Below the pieces are notes generated by a model, which saw nothing but the letters and a program-made list of their open reading frames with translations, made no database searches and was not told where the DNA came from. This document shows positions 47,987 through 57,902 of a stretch of 64,000 nucleotides of DNA, piece by piece. A program made the translations under genes and the position numbers. The stretch's first letter is position 1. Each line of letters starts with the position of its first letter. Origin of the DNA: Ochrobactrum sp. CM-21-5 (GTDB lineage: Bacteria; Pseudomonadota; Alphaproteobacteria; Rhizobiales; Rhizobiaceae); assembly GCF_014253075.1 (NCBI RefSeq), contig NZ_JACLZJ010000005.1, forward strand, positions 62,001 to 126,000. Reading direction: 5' to 3'.

Positions 47987-48967
47987 ATGCACAACAGCTT
48001 GAAAATCATCGTCGAACGCTATCCCATCGCCGGAAAATTCACAATCTCAAGAGGCTCTAAAACAGAAGCGGCTGTGGTGGTGTGCATCATCGGCAACGGT
48101 TCCCGTCAGGGACGTGGCGAGTGTTTGCCGTATGCACGTTATGGAGAAACTATCGAGAGTGTATGTGCACAGATCGAGGCCATCCGCGAAGCCATCGAAA
48201 ACGGAGCAGCACGGACGGATATCCAAAAGCTCATGCCAGCTGGCGCCGCGCGCAATGCTATCGATTGCGCGTTGTGGGATCTGGAAGCAAAAACATCGAG
48301 CAAAAATGTTGCCGATATGCTCGGCACTCCGACGCGCCCGCTCGAAACCGCAATCACCGTTTCTTTGGGAACGCCGGAAGAAATGGCGAAATCAACTGCC
48401 AAGGTGGCCCATTATCCTCTTATCAAGGTGAAAATGGGTGGCGTAAACGATATTGAACGTATTCAGGCAGTAGTCTCTGCAGCCCCCGAAAGCCGCATCA
48501 TCATCGACGCGAATGAAGGTTGGACAGACAATAACGTGCGCGAGAACATGGATGCCGCTGCTGCTGCGGGCATTGTCCTCATTGAACAACCGCTTCCTGC
48601 GAACAAAGACGATATTCTAAATCGGATCGAACGCCCTGTCATGATTTGCGCCGATGAAAGCGTGCACACATCGGAAGGTCTGGAAGACCTTGCCACACGC
48701 TATGATGCGGTCAACATCAAGCTGGACAAAGCAGGCGGCCTGACCGAAGGTCTTGCCATGAGGGATAAAGCCATAGACCTTGGTTTGAAGATCATGGTTG
48801 GCTGTATGGTTGGAACCTCGCTCGGCATGGCCCCGGCTGTATTGCTGGCGCAGAAGGCTACCATCGTCGACCTGGATGGCCCTCTTCTTCTCGCTCATGA
48901 CCGCGAGCCCGGCCTTCGCTATGACGGAGCGCTGGTTTATCCACCCGACACGACTGTCTGGGGCTGA
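47987..48967 (+). CDS. Enolase-superfamily dipeptide epimerase / N-acetyl-D-Glu racemase DgcA-like
   Basis: A 326-residue enzyme of the muconate-lactonizing subgroup. Metal ligands and bases are visible: KMGG in LIKVKMGGVNDIERIQAV (Lys-x-Lys), Asp in RIIIDANEGW, Glu in VLIEQPLP, Asp in ICADESVH and Lys in NIKLDKAGGLTEG. This pattern is that of L-Ala-D/L-Glu epimerases; the close rhizobial relatives are annotated, as I recall, as DgcA racemases for N-acetyl-Glu. Start at 47987 has AGAGGG upstream; an in-frame extension to 47867 overlaps the permease gene and is unlikely. The last 31 nt overlap the convergent glycosyltransferase gene. Confidence 0.88.
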   Translation: MHNSLKIIVERYPIAGKFTISRGSKTEAAVVVCIIGNGSRQGRGECLPYARYGETIESVCAQIEAIREAIENGAARTDIQKLMPAGAARNAIDCALWDLEAKTSSKNVADMLGTPTRPLETAITVSLGTPEEMAKSTAKVAHYPLIKVKMGGVNDIERIQAVVSAAPESRIIIDANEGWTDNNVRENMDAAAAAGIVLIEQPLPANKDDILNRIERPVMICADESVHTSEGLEDLATRYDAVNIKLDKAGGLTEGLAMRDKAIDLGLKIMVGCMVGTSLGMAPAVLLAQKATIVDLDGPLLLAHDREPGLRYDGALVYPPDTTVWG

Positions 48968-49998
48968 GCGGAACAACGCTTCTCCGCATTCGCTACGCCC
49001 GAGACCGGTGTCAGAATATGCTCGAAGATGTCGGCACAAGCGTCCCAGGTAAATGGCTTTAGAACCTGTGCGGGATCGAAGGGAACCATTTCCAGCGCCG
49101 CCAGACAAGCGGTGCGCAAATCTTCAGAGAGGACGCCCGCTCTGGTTGCACCAATGACATCCTTCGAACCTGGCACAGGAAACGCCGCCACAGGCAAACC
49201 GGAAGCTATCGCCTCCAGCAGCACCAGTCCGAACGTGTCGGTTCGGCTTGGAAAAACAAATACATCCGAAGAAGCATAAGCTTCCGCAAGCGCAGTACCT
49301 TCACGCTTGCCTAGGAAAACCGTTTCGGGAAAGCGGGATTTCAAATCGTCCATCGCAGGGCCATCACCGACGATCAATTTTGTGCCGGGGAGATCAAGTG
49401 CAAGAAATGCGGGAAGGTTTTTTTCTGTCGCCACTCGTCCAACGCAGATGAACACCGGCCTCGGCAGATCTTTCGTCGTACTGGAGCGCGGGTGGAATAT
49501 AGCCCGATCCACGCCCCGCGTCCAAAGGGTCAGCCCCGTGAATCCCCGCGTTTTCAGATCATCCAGAATGGATTGCGTCGGCACCAGCGTGTGAGACGCA
49601 GCGTTGTGAAAGCGGCGCAGAACAGCATATGTCCAGCGCGGCGGCACCGGAAAACGCTCTTGCAGATATTCTGGAAAGCGTGTGTGAAAACTCGTGGTGA
49701 AGCTCCAGCCCATCTTCCGGCAAGCGCGACGTGCCATGAACCCCAGAGGGCCTTCCGTTGCAATATGAACGTAATCCGGTTTCATTTTGACCAGTCGCCG
49801 TTGGAAAGCACCCGGCGTTGTCAGCGCCAACCTGATTTCGGGATAGGTCGGACATGGAGCGGAACGATAGTCGAGCGGCGAGACAACTGTAACCTCATAG
49901 CCGCGTCCTGCCATGAGATCCCGGCATTTCGTAAGCGTGCGTACGACGCCGTTGACCTGCGGATGCCAAGCGTCAGTGATGATGAGCAGCTTCTTCAT
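48937..49998 (-). CDS. Glycosyltransferase family 4-type
   Basis: A 353-residue retaining GT-B glycosyltransferase: LLIITDAWHPQVNGVVRTLT at the N-terminus, and HTLVPTQSILDDLKTRGFTG, VCVGRVATEKNLPAFLALD, KREGTALAEAYASSDVFVFP, SRTDTFGLVLLEAIASGLPV in the C-terminal half. Its relatives add mannose or glucuronic acid to diacylglycerol (MgtA-like). Start ATG at 49998 overlaps the upstream metallophosphoesterase stop by 4 nt, so the pair is coupled, which suggests a lipid substrate; that is inference. Confidence 0.87.
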   Translation of the reverse strand: MKKLLIITDAWHPQVNGVVRTLTKCRDLMAGRGYEVTVVSPLDYRSAPCPTYPEIRLALTTPGAFQRRLVKMKPDYVHIATEGPLGFMARRACRKMGWSFTTSFHTRFPEYLQERFPVPPRWTYAVLRRFHNAASHTLVPTQSILDDLKTRGFTGLTLWTRGVDRAIFHPRSSTTKDLPRPVFICVGRVATEKNLPAFLALDLPGTKLIVGDGPAMDDLKSRFPETVFLGKREGTALAEAYASSDVFVFPSRTDTFGLVLLEAIASGLPVAAFPVPGSKDVIGATRAGVLSEDLRTACLAALEMVPFDPAQVLKPFTWDACADIFEHILTPVSGVANAEKRCSAQPQTVVSGG

Positions 49999-50861
49999 TC
50001 GCCAAGTTTCACCACGTCGCGGACGGGAAGCGGCAGGTGAACTATCCTGCCCGCACCACCGATGTTGCCATCTATGACAGCACTTCCGGAAGCCGGACGG
50101 CGATCCCGCCGCTCCGTCCATTCGACAAGCTCCATGCGCCCGTCAAAGTGTTCAATCACGGCTGTGCAACTCTCAACCCAATCACCTGTGTTGATATATT
50201 CAACACCGTTCATGGTCTCTATAACTGCGTGATGAATGTGACCGCAAATGACACCATCGACGCCGATGCGCTGCGCTTCCTCTGAAACGACATTTTCAAA
50301 CTTGCCGATGAAATTTACCGCTTTTTTGACGCGAAACTTGGCCCATGCAGAAAATGACCAGTATCGAAGGCCGAAGAATGCCCTTACGCGACTCATCACT
50401 GTGTTTATCCAAATCGCCGTATCGTAAGCCCAGTCACCGAGATAGGCGATAAAGCGCGCATTACGTACAACAACGTCGAATTGGTCGCCATGGATCACCA
50501 GAAACTTGCGACTGTCCGCTGTTTCGTGGATCGCCCGGTTCATCACCTCTATGCCACCGAAATGGGTGCCCTGGAAGTTCCGCAAAAACTCGTCGTGATT
50601 ACCTGCGATATAAATGATGCTTGTTCCCTTGCGGCTTTTGCGCAGGAGTTTTTGAACCACATCGTTGTGCTCTTGGGGCCAATGCCAATTGCGCCGCAGG
50701 CGCCAGCCATCGACTATATCCCCGACAAGGTAGATCGTCTCGGCATCATGATGCCGCAGGAAATCCAGAAGCAGTTCGGCCTGTGCTGCTTTCGATCCTA
50801 GATGCACATCCGAAATAAACAGCGTGCGAAGTTTCGTTACCTGAGGCGCATCTGTACTCAT
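49995..50861 (-). CDS. Metallophosphoesterase, UDP-2,3-diacylglucosamine-diphosphatase-like
   Basis: A 288-residue dinuclear metal phosphatase: TLFISDVHLGSKAAQAELLL, YLVGDIVDG, IIYIAGNHDEFLRN, FLVIHGDQFDVVVRNARFIA and VICGHIHHAVIE. Similar to LpxH. Since alphaproteobacteria usually use LpxI for lipid A, it may serve another phospholipid or lipid-diphosphate. It is coupled to a glycosyltransferase gene. Confidence 0.88.
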   Translation of the reverse strand: MSTDAPQVTKLRTLFISDVHLGSKAAQAELLLDFLRHHDAETIYLVGDIVDGWRLRRNWHWPQEHNDVVQKLLRKSRKGTSIIYIAGNHDEFLRNFQGTHFGGIEVMNRAIHETADSRKFLVIHGDQFDVVVRNARFIAYLGDWAYDTAIWINTVMSRVRAFFGLRYWSFSAWAKFRVKKAVNFIGKFENVVSEEAQRIGVDGVICGHIHHAVIETMNGVEYINTGDWVESCTAVIEHFDGRMELVEWTERRDRRPASGSAVIDGNIGGAGRIVHLPLPVRDVVKLGE

Positions 50862-51002
50862 TTGGTTGTCCTCTCAATGGCAACCCGGATTTGAGTGCAG
50901 GAAACGCGATTCATGTCACAGAGATATGACGACGCTGCCACAAAGGCTGGGATCGATACTCCAGTCCTTGGGACAAGCGCCGACGATTAGTGAAGATATT
51001 TA

Positions 51003-52097
51003 TCAAGCAAGAGGAGCGGCTTTCGGTCCAGTATAATGTGATTGCGGGCGAATAACGCGGTTTTCCATTGCCTGTTCGCGTGAATGCGCGATCCAGCCCA
51101 TCGCACGCCCCATGGCGAAGACGCAGGTGAAAGCATCGCGTGGGAAACCCAGCCGCTCCAGAAGCAGCGCGGTGTAAAACTCCACATTGGTATGCAGTGG
51201 CCCTTCCGGCGTGCGATTCTTCAAAATTGCGATTGCCGCTTTCTCCACTGCTTCTGCAAGCTTCAGCCGCTCATTGTCAGGCTCCTGCTGGACAACTTGC
51301 ATACGCTTCACGGCAGCTTTCAAAATGTCGGCTCTTGGATCGCGGACTCGATATATGCGATGGCCGAAGCCCGTCAGCCGCTCGCCATCCATCATAGCGG
51401 CATTCAGCCAGCGCTCGACATTTTCTTCGTTTCCGATCGAATCAAGCATATCGAGCACGGGTCCGGGATCGCCACCATGCAAAGGCCCCTTGAGCGCGCC
51501 GAGAGCAGCCAGAAGTGATGACGTCAACCCGGCTTGCGTGGAGGCCACGACGCGCGCGGCGAATGTGGACGCGTTCAGCCCATGCTCGGAAATAGCGACA
51601 AGATAACTATCCAGCCCCGCCACCGCAGAATCCTCAGGCATACTTGCATTCAACATCCGCAGAATATCTGCGCTATGTGGAATCCCCGAATCGGGTCGTA
51701 TTGCCTGTCGGCCACGTCTCATCCTCAGAAGTGCTGCGGTGAAAACCGCAGGCGCTGCCATTAGCTGTAAGGCGGACGTAAAATCATTTCCATCCGGGAT
51801 ACGCGCCATTAGTGCACGAAGTGCCTCGACCGGACCAAGCTCCAGAAGTCCCCCGTCGATTGCTTCAACATGTGGGAACACTTGAACTCGCGCTTCGCCC
51901 AACGCGTGCTGGAGCACCTGGCCAGTCGGAAAATCGTCGAAGAAGCCAGCCCAAAGAAGCTTGATACAATCCTCAACCCGGCTTTTCGGAACCAGATATT
52001 CAAGAGACCGCCCCCGGATAACAAGTCGTCCGGCCACGCCATCAACATCCGACAACACTGTTTCGGTAGCGATCACATCCTCAAGTCCATTTCTCAT
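51003..52097 (-). CDS. Citrate synthase / methylcitrate synthase-like protein
   Basis: A 364-residue citrate-synthase-fold protein. Both catalytic histidine contexts are present (KGPLHGGDPGPVLDMLD; RLTGFGHRIYRVRDPRADI). The third catalytic residue, an Asp in NVDFYSG of typical enzymes, is Glu here (HTNVEFYTALLLERLGFPRD, Glu about residue 306). The start at 52097 follows GAGGAGA, well spaced; an in-frame codon at 52148 is less likely. It stands alone between minus-strand lipid genes and the SDR. Probably a second synthase besides a canonical GltA elsewhere; activity is uncertain. Confidence 0.85.
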   Translation of the reverse strand: MRNGLEDVIATETVLSDVDGVAGRLVIRGRSLEYLVPKSRVEDCIKLLWAGFFDDFPTGQVLQHALGEARVQVFPHVEAIDGGLLELGPVEALRALMARIPDGNDFTSALQLMAAPAVFTAALLRMRRGRQAIRPDSGIPHSADILRMLNASMPEDSAVAGLDSYLVAISEHGLNASTFAARVVASTQAGLTSSLLAALGALKGPLHGGDPGPVLDMLDSIGNEENVERWLNAAMMDGERLTGFGHRIYRVRDPRADILKAAVKRMQVVQQEPDNERLKLAEAVEKAAIAILKNRTPEGPLHTNVEFYTALLLERLGFPRDAFTCVFAMGRAMGWIAHSREQAMENRVIRPQSHYTGPKAAPLA

Positions 52098-52396
52098 GCC
52101 GGTCTCCTCGTTTTGCTTGGAAAAACTGGAGGTCAGTATAATCGACATTAATATTTATTGAATTCATCAATATAGGGAGCAAATTTGAAATGTATTATCA
52201 TCGAAATAAATTATCTCTCCTTTAAATACATAAACAGAATCTGTAGCCGCATCCGCGCGCTCTGCTTTCGACGGTCTGTAATGCTGAAACCGCAGAAAAG
52301 TGGACACATCCGCGCGATCAACCAGAATCCGGTTGATCCTTCCCGGCACTTGGTGGCATGTCTTGTGCCGTTCATAAGAAAAGAGAGGATCGAGCC

Positions 52397-53176
52397 GTGA
52401 AACTGGGCTTGGAAGGCCGCAGTGCCATCATTTGCGCATCAAGCAAGGGCCTTGGCCGCGCCTGTGCGGAAGCGCTAGCTGAAGCAGGCTGCAATATCGT
52501 GCTGAATGGCCGCAATGAAGAAACCCTCGCCATCACAGCAACCGCCATTCAGTCGGCTTATGGAGTTGACGTAAAGACAGTTGCGGCCGACGTTTCCACG
52601 CCGGAAGGACAAAAAGAGATCCTGTCCGCCTGCCCCGATCCCGATATTCTGGTCAATAACAATGGCGGCCCTCCCTTTCGCGATTTCCGCTTGGTAGACC
52701 GGGACGCTATTCTCCAGGGCGTGACACAGAATATGGTCACACCGATCGAACTGATAAAAGCCGTCATCGATGGGATGGTCGCGCGCCGTTTCGGACGCAT
52801 CGTCAATATCACCTCGACATCCGTTTATGCACCGATTCCCGGACTCGATCTTTCATCGGGAGCGAGAGCTGGACTTACATCCTTTATTGCTGGTGTTGCT
52901 CGGACTGTTGCCGCTTCGAACGTAACGATCAACAATATTCTGCCCGGCGCATTTGACACTGATCGGTTGCGCAATGGCTTTAGTTTTTCGGCGCAGAAGA
53001 ATGGTACGACACCCGAAGCGGAAGCAGCAAAGCGCGCGGCAGCTATTCCTGCCGGGCGAATTGGACAACCGCACGAGTTCGGGCAAGCCTGCGCCTTTCT
53101 TTGCTCCGAGCATGCAGGGTTCATAACCGGGCAGAATCTGATTATCGACGGCGGTGCCTATCAAAGCGCGTTCTAA
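52397..53176 (+). CDS. Atypical SDR-family oxidoreductase (FabG-like)
   Basis: A 259-residue short-chain dehydrogenase-fold protein: nucleotide loop IICASSKGLGRACAEALAEA differs from TGxxxGxG, NNNGG follows in VNNNGGPPF, and the segment NITSTSVYAPIPGLDLSS then ARAGLTSFIAGVARTVAA shows Ser in place of the catalytic Tyr and Arg in place of Lys. INNILPGAFDTDRL and LIIDGGAYQSAF close the fold. This resembles the SDR subgroup without a perfect tetrad. The GTG at 52397 follows AGAGAGGA. Confidence 0.85.
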   Translation: MKLGLEGRSAIICASSKGLGRACAEALAEAGCNIVLNGRNEETLAITATAIQSAYGVDVKTVAADVSTPEGQKEILSACPDPDILVNNNGGPPFRDFRLVDRDAILQGVTQNMVTPIELIKAVIDGMVARRFGRIVNITSTSVYAPIPGLDLSSGARAGLTSFIAGVARTVAASNVTINNILPGAFDTDRLRNGFSFSAQKNGTTPEAEAAKRAAAIPAGRIGQPHEFGQACAFLCSEHAGFITGQNLIIDGGAYQSAF

Positions 53177-53345
53177 CAGCGAAGCGCATCCAAAACGCCG
53201 TTTCGTAAAAACTCATTCTCGAAAACGGACCTATAGAGAATTGAGCCTATAGGCTAAAAACAAGAATAAAGATCCGAAGGCGCGCAGCCCGCCCTTCACG
53301 CACCGCCGAAAGGCAGGCGCGAAAGAATTGGAAAGCAATGCGACC

Positions 53346-55670
53346 ATGACCAAGAAAACACCTTCAACGCCCACACGTTCGGATTTCGATGAGGCGGCGC
53401 TCTTTTTCCACCGCTATCCCAAACCCGGAAAGCTGGAAATCCAAGCGACCAAGCCTCTCGGCAATCAGCGTGATCTCGCGCTCGCTTATTCGCCCGGCGT
53501 CGCGGCCCCCTGTCTTGCGATCAACGAAGACCCGGCAACCGCCGCTGAATACACCGCGCGCGGAAATCTCGTCGCAGTCGTCTCGAACGGCACGGCAGTT
53601 CTGGGCCTTGGCAATATAGGTGCGCTCGCCTCGAAACCCGTGATGGAAGGCAAGGCGGTTCTTTTCAAAAAATTCGCGGATATCGATGTCTTCGATATCG
53701 AGATCGATGCGCTGGAAATAAACCGTATCGTAGATGTGGTGTCCGCACTCGAACCGACTTTCGGCGGCATCAATCTGGAAGACATCAAGGCGCCGGAATG
53801 CTTCGAGGTTGAAGAACAGCTTCGCGCCAGGATGAACATTCCGGTTTTCCATGATGACCAGCATGGAACGGCCATCATCGTCGCAGCCGCCGTGTTAAAC
53901 GGACTGGAACTGGCCGGAAAAAAGATTGAAGACGCCAAGATCGTCACCTCGGGCGCCGGTGCTGCAGCCCTCGCTTGCCTCAATCTGCTCGTCAATCTTG
54001 GCGCCAAGCGGGAAAATATCTGGGTCTGCGACATTGAAGGCGTAGTCCATGAAGGACGCAATACGTTAATGGACCGCTGGAAAGAGGTTTATGCGCAGAA
54101 GACCGATGCCCGCTCCCTCGCCGATGTCATCGGCGGTGCAGACGTATTTCTTGGACTTTCTGCGGCTGGCGTTCTGAAACCGGAACTTCTGCAGCAGATG
54201 GCTGCAAAGCCGCTCATCATGGCTCTTGCCAACCCCAAGCCTGAAATCATGCCGGAAGAGGCGCGCGCGGCCCGTGCAGATGCAATGATCTGCACGGGGC
54301 GTTCCGACTATCCAAATCAGGTCAACAACGTTCTCTGCTTCCCTTACATTTTCCGGGGCGCTTTGGATATTGGCGCAACAGCCATCAATGAAGAGATGAA
54401 GCTTGCTGCCGTGCGTGCAATTGCGGCGCTCGCACGCGAAGAACCTTCGGATGTCGCCGCCCGTGCCTATTCCGGCGACACCCCGACCTTCGGTCCGGAT
54501 TACATCATTCCGTCGCCATTCGATCAGCGCCTCATCCTGCGCATTGCGCCGGCTGTTGCGAAAGCCGGAATGGAAACCGGCGTTGCGACGCGCCCGATCG
54601 AAGATATGGAAGCCTATCTCGACCGGTTGAATCGTTTCGTCTTCCGCTCGGGCCTTATCATGAAACCTGTCTTTGCCGCCGCACGCGCTCAGGACAAACC
54701 CAAGCGCGTTATCTATGCCGACGGCGAAGACGAACGCGTGCTTCGTGCAGCCCAGGTCGTGATAGAAGAGCGCATTGCTTCTCCTATTCTGGTTGGCCGA
54801 CCGCAAGTCGTGGAAACGCGTCTGCGCCGTTTTGGCCTCAAGATACGTCCCGGCACCGATTTCGAGCTGATCAACCCGGAAGACGATCCGCGTTATCGCG
54901 ACTATGTTGATCTCTATCTCTCCTATACGGGACGACAGGGCGTCACGCCGGAAGCAGCCCGGACCATCGTGCGCACCAACTCGACGGCAATTGCGGCACT
55001 GGCGGTAATGCGCGACGAGGCAGACGCGATGATCTGCGGCCTGGAAGGCCGTTTCGAGCGCCATCTTCGCGTCGTCCGCCAGATTATAGGCAAAGTGCCC
55101 GGCATCCGCGACTACTCTGCCCTAAGCCTGCTCATCTCGCAGCGCGGCGCCCTGTTCCTAACCGACACCTATGTCAGCGTCGAACCGGATGCGAACGAGA
55201 TCGCGGAAATGGCGATTCTGGCAGCCAGAGAAATCAGCCGCTTCGGTATCGAACCCAAGGCCGCACTTGTATCGCATTCCAACTTCGGATCGAAAGAGTC
55301 CGCGAGCGCTGAGAAAATGCGACAGGCAGCCGCAATCCTTGCCGAGAAGGCGCCAGAGCTTGAATCGGACGGCGAAATGCACGGCGACGCAGCCCTCTCG
55401 CAGGCACTGCGCGACCGCGTCTTCCCGAACTCGCGCCTCAAGGGTGAAGCAAACCTGCTGGTTTTCCCCAATCTGGACGCCGCAAATATAACGCTCAACG
55501 TTGTGAAAACGGTAACCGACGCGCTTCATGTCGGCCCTATACTTCTCGGCGCCGCACGACCGGCGCATATTCTGACGCCTTCTGTAACGTCACGCGGCGT
55601 GGTCAACATGACTGCGTTGGCAATCGTGGAAGCGTTGCAACAGGCGGGAGGAAACCGCCTGAAAAGATAA
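53346..55670 (+). CDS. maeB: NADP-dependent malic enzyme with phosphotransacetylase-like domain
   Basis: Decarboxylates malate to pyruvate, making NADPH. The 774-residue protein has an N-terminal malic domain ([60 protein letters not shown]) and a C-terminal phosphotransacetylase-like domain ([40 protein letters not shown]) that in this family is regulatory and not a full enzyme. ATG at 53346 chosen; a TTG at 53328 is an alternative. A 15-bp terminator follows. Confidence 0.95.
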   Translation: MTKKTPSTPTRSDFDEAALFFHRYPKPGKLEIQATKPLGNQRDLALAYSPGVAAPCLAINEDPATAAEYTARGNLVAVVSNGTAVLGLGNIGALASKPVMEGKAVLFKKFADIDVFDIEIDALEINRIVDVVSALEPTFGGINLEDIKAPECFEVEEQLRARMNIPVFHDDQHGTAIIVAAAVLNGLELAGKKIEDAKIVTSGAGAAALACLNLLVNLGAKRENIWVCDIEGVVHEGRNTLMDRWKEVYAQKTDARSLADVIGGADVFLGLSAAGVLKPELLQQMAAKPLIMALANPKPEIMPEEARAARADAMICTGRSDYPNQVNNVLCFPYIFRGALDIGATAINEEMKLAAVRAIAALAREEPSDVAARAYSGDTPTFGPDYIIPSPFDQRLILRIAPAVAKAGMETGVATRPIEDMEAYLDRLNRFVFRSGLIMKPVFAAARAQDKPKRVIYADGEDERVLRAAQVVIEERIASPILVGRPQVVETRLRRFGLKIRPGTDFELINPEDDPRYRDYVDLYLSYTGRQGVTPEAARTIVRTNSTAIAALAVMRDEADAMICGLEGRFERHLRVVRQIIGKVPGIRDYSALSLLISQRGALFLTDTYVSVEPDANEIAEMAILAAREISRFGIEPKAALVSHSNFGSKESASAEKMRQAAAILAEKAPELESDGEMHGDAALSQALRDRVFPNSRLKGEANLLVFPNLDAANITLNVVKTVTDALHVGPILLGAARPAHILTPSVTSRGVVNMTALAIVEALQQAGGNRLKR

Positions 55671-55713
55671 CATATTATATTCATAATAAATAAATATAAA
55701 AATTAGATAAATA

Positions 55714-55749
55714 AAACGCCAAGTATAACATTAATTATACTTGGCGTTT
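55714..55749 (+). terminator. Terminator of maeB
   Basis: A perfect 15-bp stem (AAACGCCAAGTATAA with TTATACTTGGCGTTT), loop CATTAA, then TGCATTTTG. Ends 65 nt before the next gene's start. Confidence 0.88.
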
Positions 55750-55814
55750 GCATTTTGTTAACCACGATGAAAAACAATCCGTCTCATGAAATATGGGTTT
55801 GGGGGTTTTTCACA

Positions 55815-56600
55815 ATGTTCTTATTTAAACTGTTTTTCCGCAATTCGAACGCAGCTGTTGTTATTGCTGCTGGTCTGCTTGCGGGCTGCACAACTACACA
55901 ACCAGTACAGGATTGTTCACCCAGAGAGATAACTCGCCTGTCGGCTGGTATCGCGCCAACGCAAAACCAGCTTGATCGTCACAAACGCAAACTCTCACAT
56001 ACACGCGGCCAGATAAGTAAAGAACGCTGCAATGGCAGTCTGTTTTCACCCGCTATTGAATCCGCCCGCTGTGATCGACTAAAAGCTACGGCCAACAGGC
56101 TGGAAAATGAAATCAACAAGCTGGAAGGCAGGCTATCCGAACTGAATGCAGTCGTTGCCGGACGTCCTTCCTCATCTCAACACGTGAAGGCCTGTTCGGC
56201 CAGCTGGATGCCTAAGCGTCAAATACAGAAAGCAGTGCGGAAGAAACTCGCTCCCGCCAAAAAAACCGCAGTCAAAGCGACGAAAAAGGTCGAGCACATA
56301 GAGAGAGTGTCGCGAACATACAATGCTCCAGTCAACCGTTCACCGGATATAATTAAAGCAGATCCGATGACCGGTCTCCCGGCGGTCATTTCCGACGTAG
56401 AAATGCCCTCGGTCAAAACTGACAACGTAGCCCCGGCGTCGATTTCAGCAGCACCAGCTGCGTCCGCGACGACAGCAACACCTCCTATAGAGCGCGCCTA
56501 TACGGATAATCCTAATGTCAGGGTTGTCGGCTCTTCGTTTTTTCCGGACCAATCAGTACAAGAAGGTCAGCCAGCTCCGGCCCGTGTGCCTGCCCAGTAA
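55815..56600 (+). CDS. Putative lipoprotein with cysteine-rich coiled-coil region
   Basis: A 261-residue protein of unknown function. A signal with lipobox is seen ([19 protein letters not shown]); the start at 55815 has a GGGGG run 9 nt before it. Residues about 30-105 contain four cysteines with helices ([20 protein letters not shown]), reminiscent in pattern of the DUF2865 protein at 17.6 kb. The rest is basic, then Ala/Pro-rich. Its last 83 nt overlap gltX on the other strand, an unusually long convergent overlap. Confidence 0.65.
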   Translation: MFLFKLFFRNSNAAVVIAAGLLAGCTTTQPVQDCSPREITRLSAGIAPTQNQLDRHKRKLSHTRGQISKERCNGSLFSPAIESARCDRLKATANRLENEINKLEGRLSELNAVVAGRPSSSQHVKACSASWMPKRQIQKAVRKKLAPAKKTAVKATKKVEHIERVSRTYNAPVNRSPDIIKADPMTGLPAVISDVEMPSVKTDNVAPASISAAPAASATTATPPIERAYTDNPNVRVVGSSFFPDQSVQEGQPAPARVPAQ

Positions 56601-57891
56601 TTGCAAGGCGCAAGGGCATGAAAAGGCCCTTGCCTTTGCGGCCCGTCGCCGCTTTCACGGCTTCGGTCCAGCTTTTCCACGTTTGATCGTTCCAAGGCGC
56701 AGGCGGAAGAATTGTAAATGCTTGCCGGACAAACTGCAGATCTTCATCAGAGAGGTTGGGGGCTTCCGGCAGATCCCCTGCAACAATTTCCCACCAGTGC
56801 CTGGCCTCACTGAAGCGCTCGACATTTCCACGGATAGTAAGCCAGAACGGCTCTGCTTTTTCACCAGATATTCCCAGGGCATCAAGACGAGGCTTGGCCT
56901 GCTTGAACGACATCTCGTGCAGAAGAGAGCGATTAAGCGTGTTCAGTTCGGCGGGATCGAATTTCGCCGATGATTTTGAAATTGAAGCAAGGTCAAAGCG
57001 TTGCGCCAGAACATCCATATCAGTTGCCGCAGCAACGTTCTCCGATGTTCCTATCAGAACGGCGAGAGAAGCCACGGCCATCGGCTCATAGCCGGCCTCA
57101 CGTAGCGAGCCGATTGAAAGTGCGCCGGAGCGCTTGGAGAGACCTTCACCGGAAATGGTGGTTAGAAGATTATGGTGCCCAAAGACAGGCGGCTCTGCTC
57201 CAAGAGCGCGGAAAATCGCGATTTGCACGCCGGTATTGGTGACGTGATCGTCGCCACGGATAATATGCGTGACGCCAAGATCAATGTCATCCACTACCGA
57301 CGGCAACGTGTAGAGATAGGTCCCGTCCTCACGCACGAGCACCGGGTCAGACATCGAAGCCAAATCGACTGTTTGCGGCCCCCGAACAAGATCATCCCAA
57401 TAAACTTCGGTACGGCGCGTATCGAAAGGATCGTTTTCGAAGTTCGGCAGCAGAAAACGCCAATGCGGCTTGCGGCCTTCCGCTTCCAGTCTGATTATCT
57501 CTTCCTGGGTAAGCTTGAGCGCTTCCCGGCCATAAACCGGCGGCAAACGGCGTGTAAGCCTGAGCTTGCGCCGACGTTCCAGTTCTTCCGCTGTCTCATA
57601 GCAGGGGTACAACAGGCCGGCCTGCTTCAGCTTTTCAACTGCCTTGGCATATACATCGAAGCGCTTCGATTGATACTCGACGCGATCAGGCTTGACGCCA
57701 AGCCATTCCAGATCGACGGCGATGGCACGCGCATATTCGTCTTTGGAACGCTCAACATCCGTATCGTCGTAGCGCAGGATAAATTGTCCACTATTTTTCC
57801 TGGCAAAAAGCCAGTTCGAAAGCGCCGTGCGCGTGTTGCCAATATGAATATAGCCCGTCGGCGACGGAGCAAAACGAACGGTGACTGTCAT
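56518..57891 (-). CDS. gltX: Glutamate--tRNA ligase
   Basis: Charges tRNA-Glu (and, in many alphaproteobacteria, tRNA-Gln that is later amidated). The 457-residue class I enzyme has the HIGH-type motif [20 protein letters not shown], the KMSKS-type motif [20 protein letters not shown], and [20 protein letters not shown]. Two GltX paralogues are usual in this group; which one this is was not settled. 11 nt downstream of nadE. Confidence 0.94.
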   Translation of the reverse strand: MTVTVRFAPSPTGYIHIGNTRTALSNWLFARKNSGQFILRYDDTDVERSKDEYARAIAVDLEWLGVKPDRVEYQSKRFDVYAKAVEKLKQAGLLYPCYETAEELERRRKLRLTRRLPPVYGREALKLTQEEIIRLEAEGRKPHWRFLLPNFENDPFDTRRTEVYWDDLVRGPQTVDLASMSDPVLVREDGTYLYTLPSVVDDIDLGVTHIIRGDDHVTNTGVQIAIFRALGAEPPVFGHHNLLTTISGEGLSKRSGALSIGSLREAGYEPMAVASLAVLIGTSENVAAATDMDVLAQRFDLASISKSSAKFDPAELNTLNRSLLHEMSFKQAKPRLDALGISGEKAEPFWLTIRGNVERFSEARHWWEIVAGDLPEAPNLSDEDLQFVRQAFTILPPAPWNDQTWKSWTEAVKAATGRKGKGLFMPLRLAITGQAHGPELADLLVLIGPEKTKSRQP

Positions 57892-57902
57892 TTCTATGTC
57901 TT

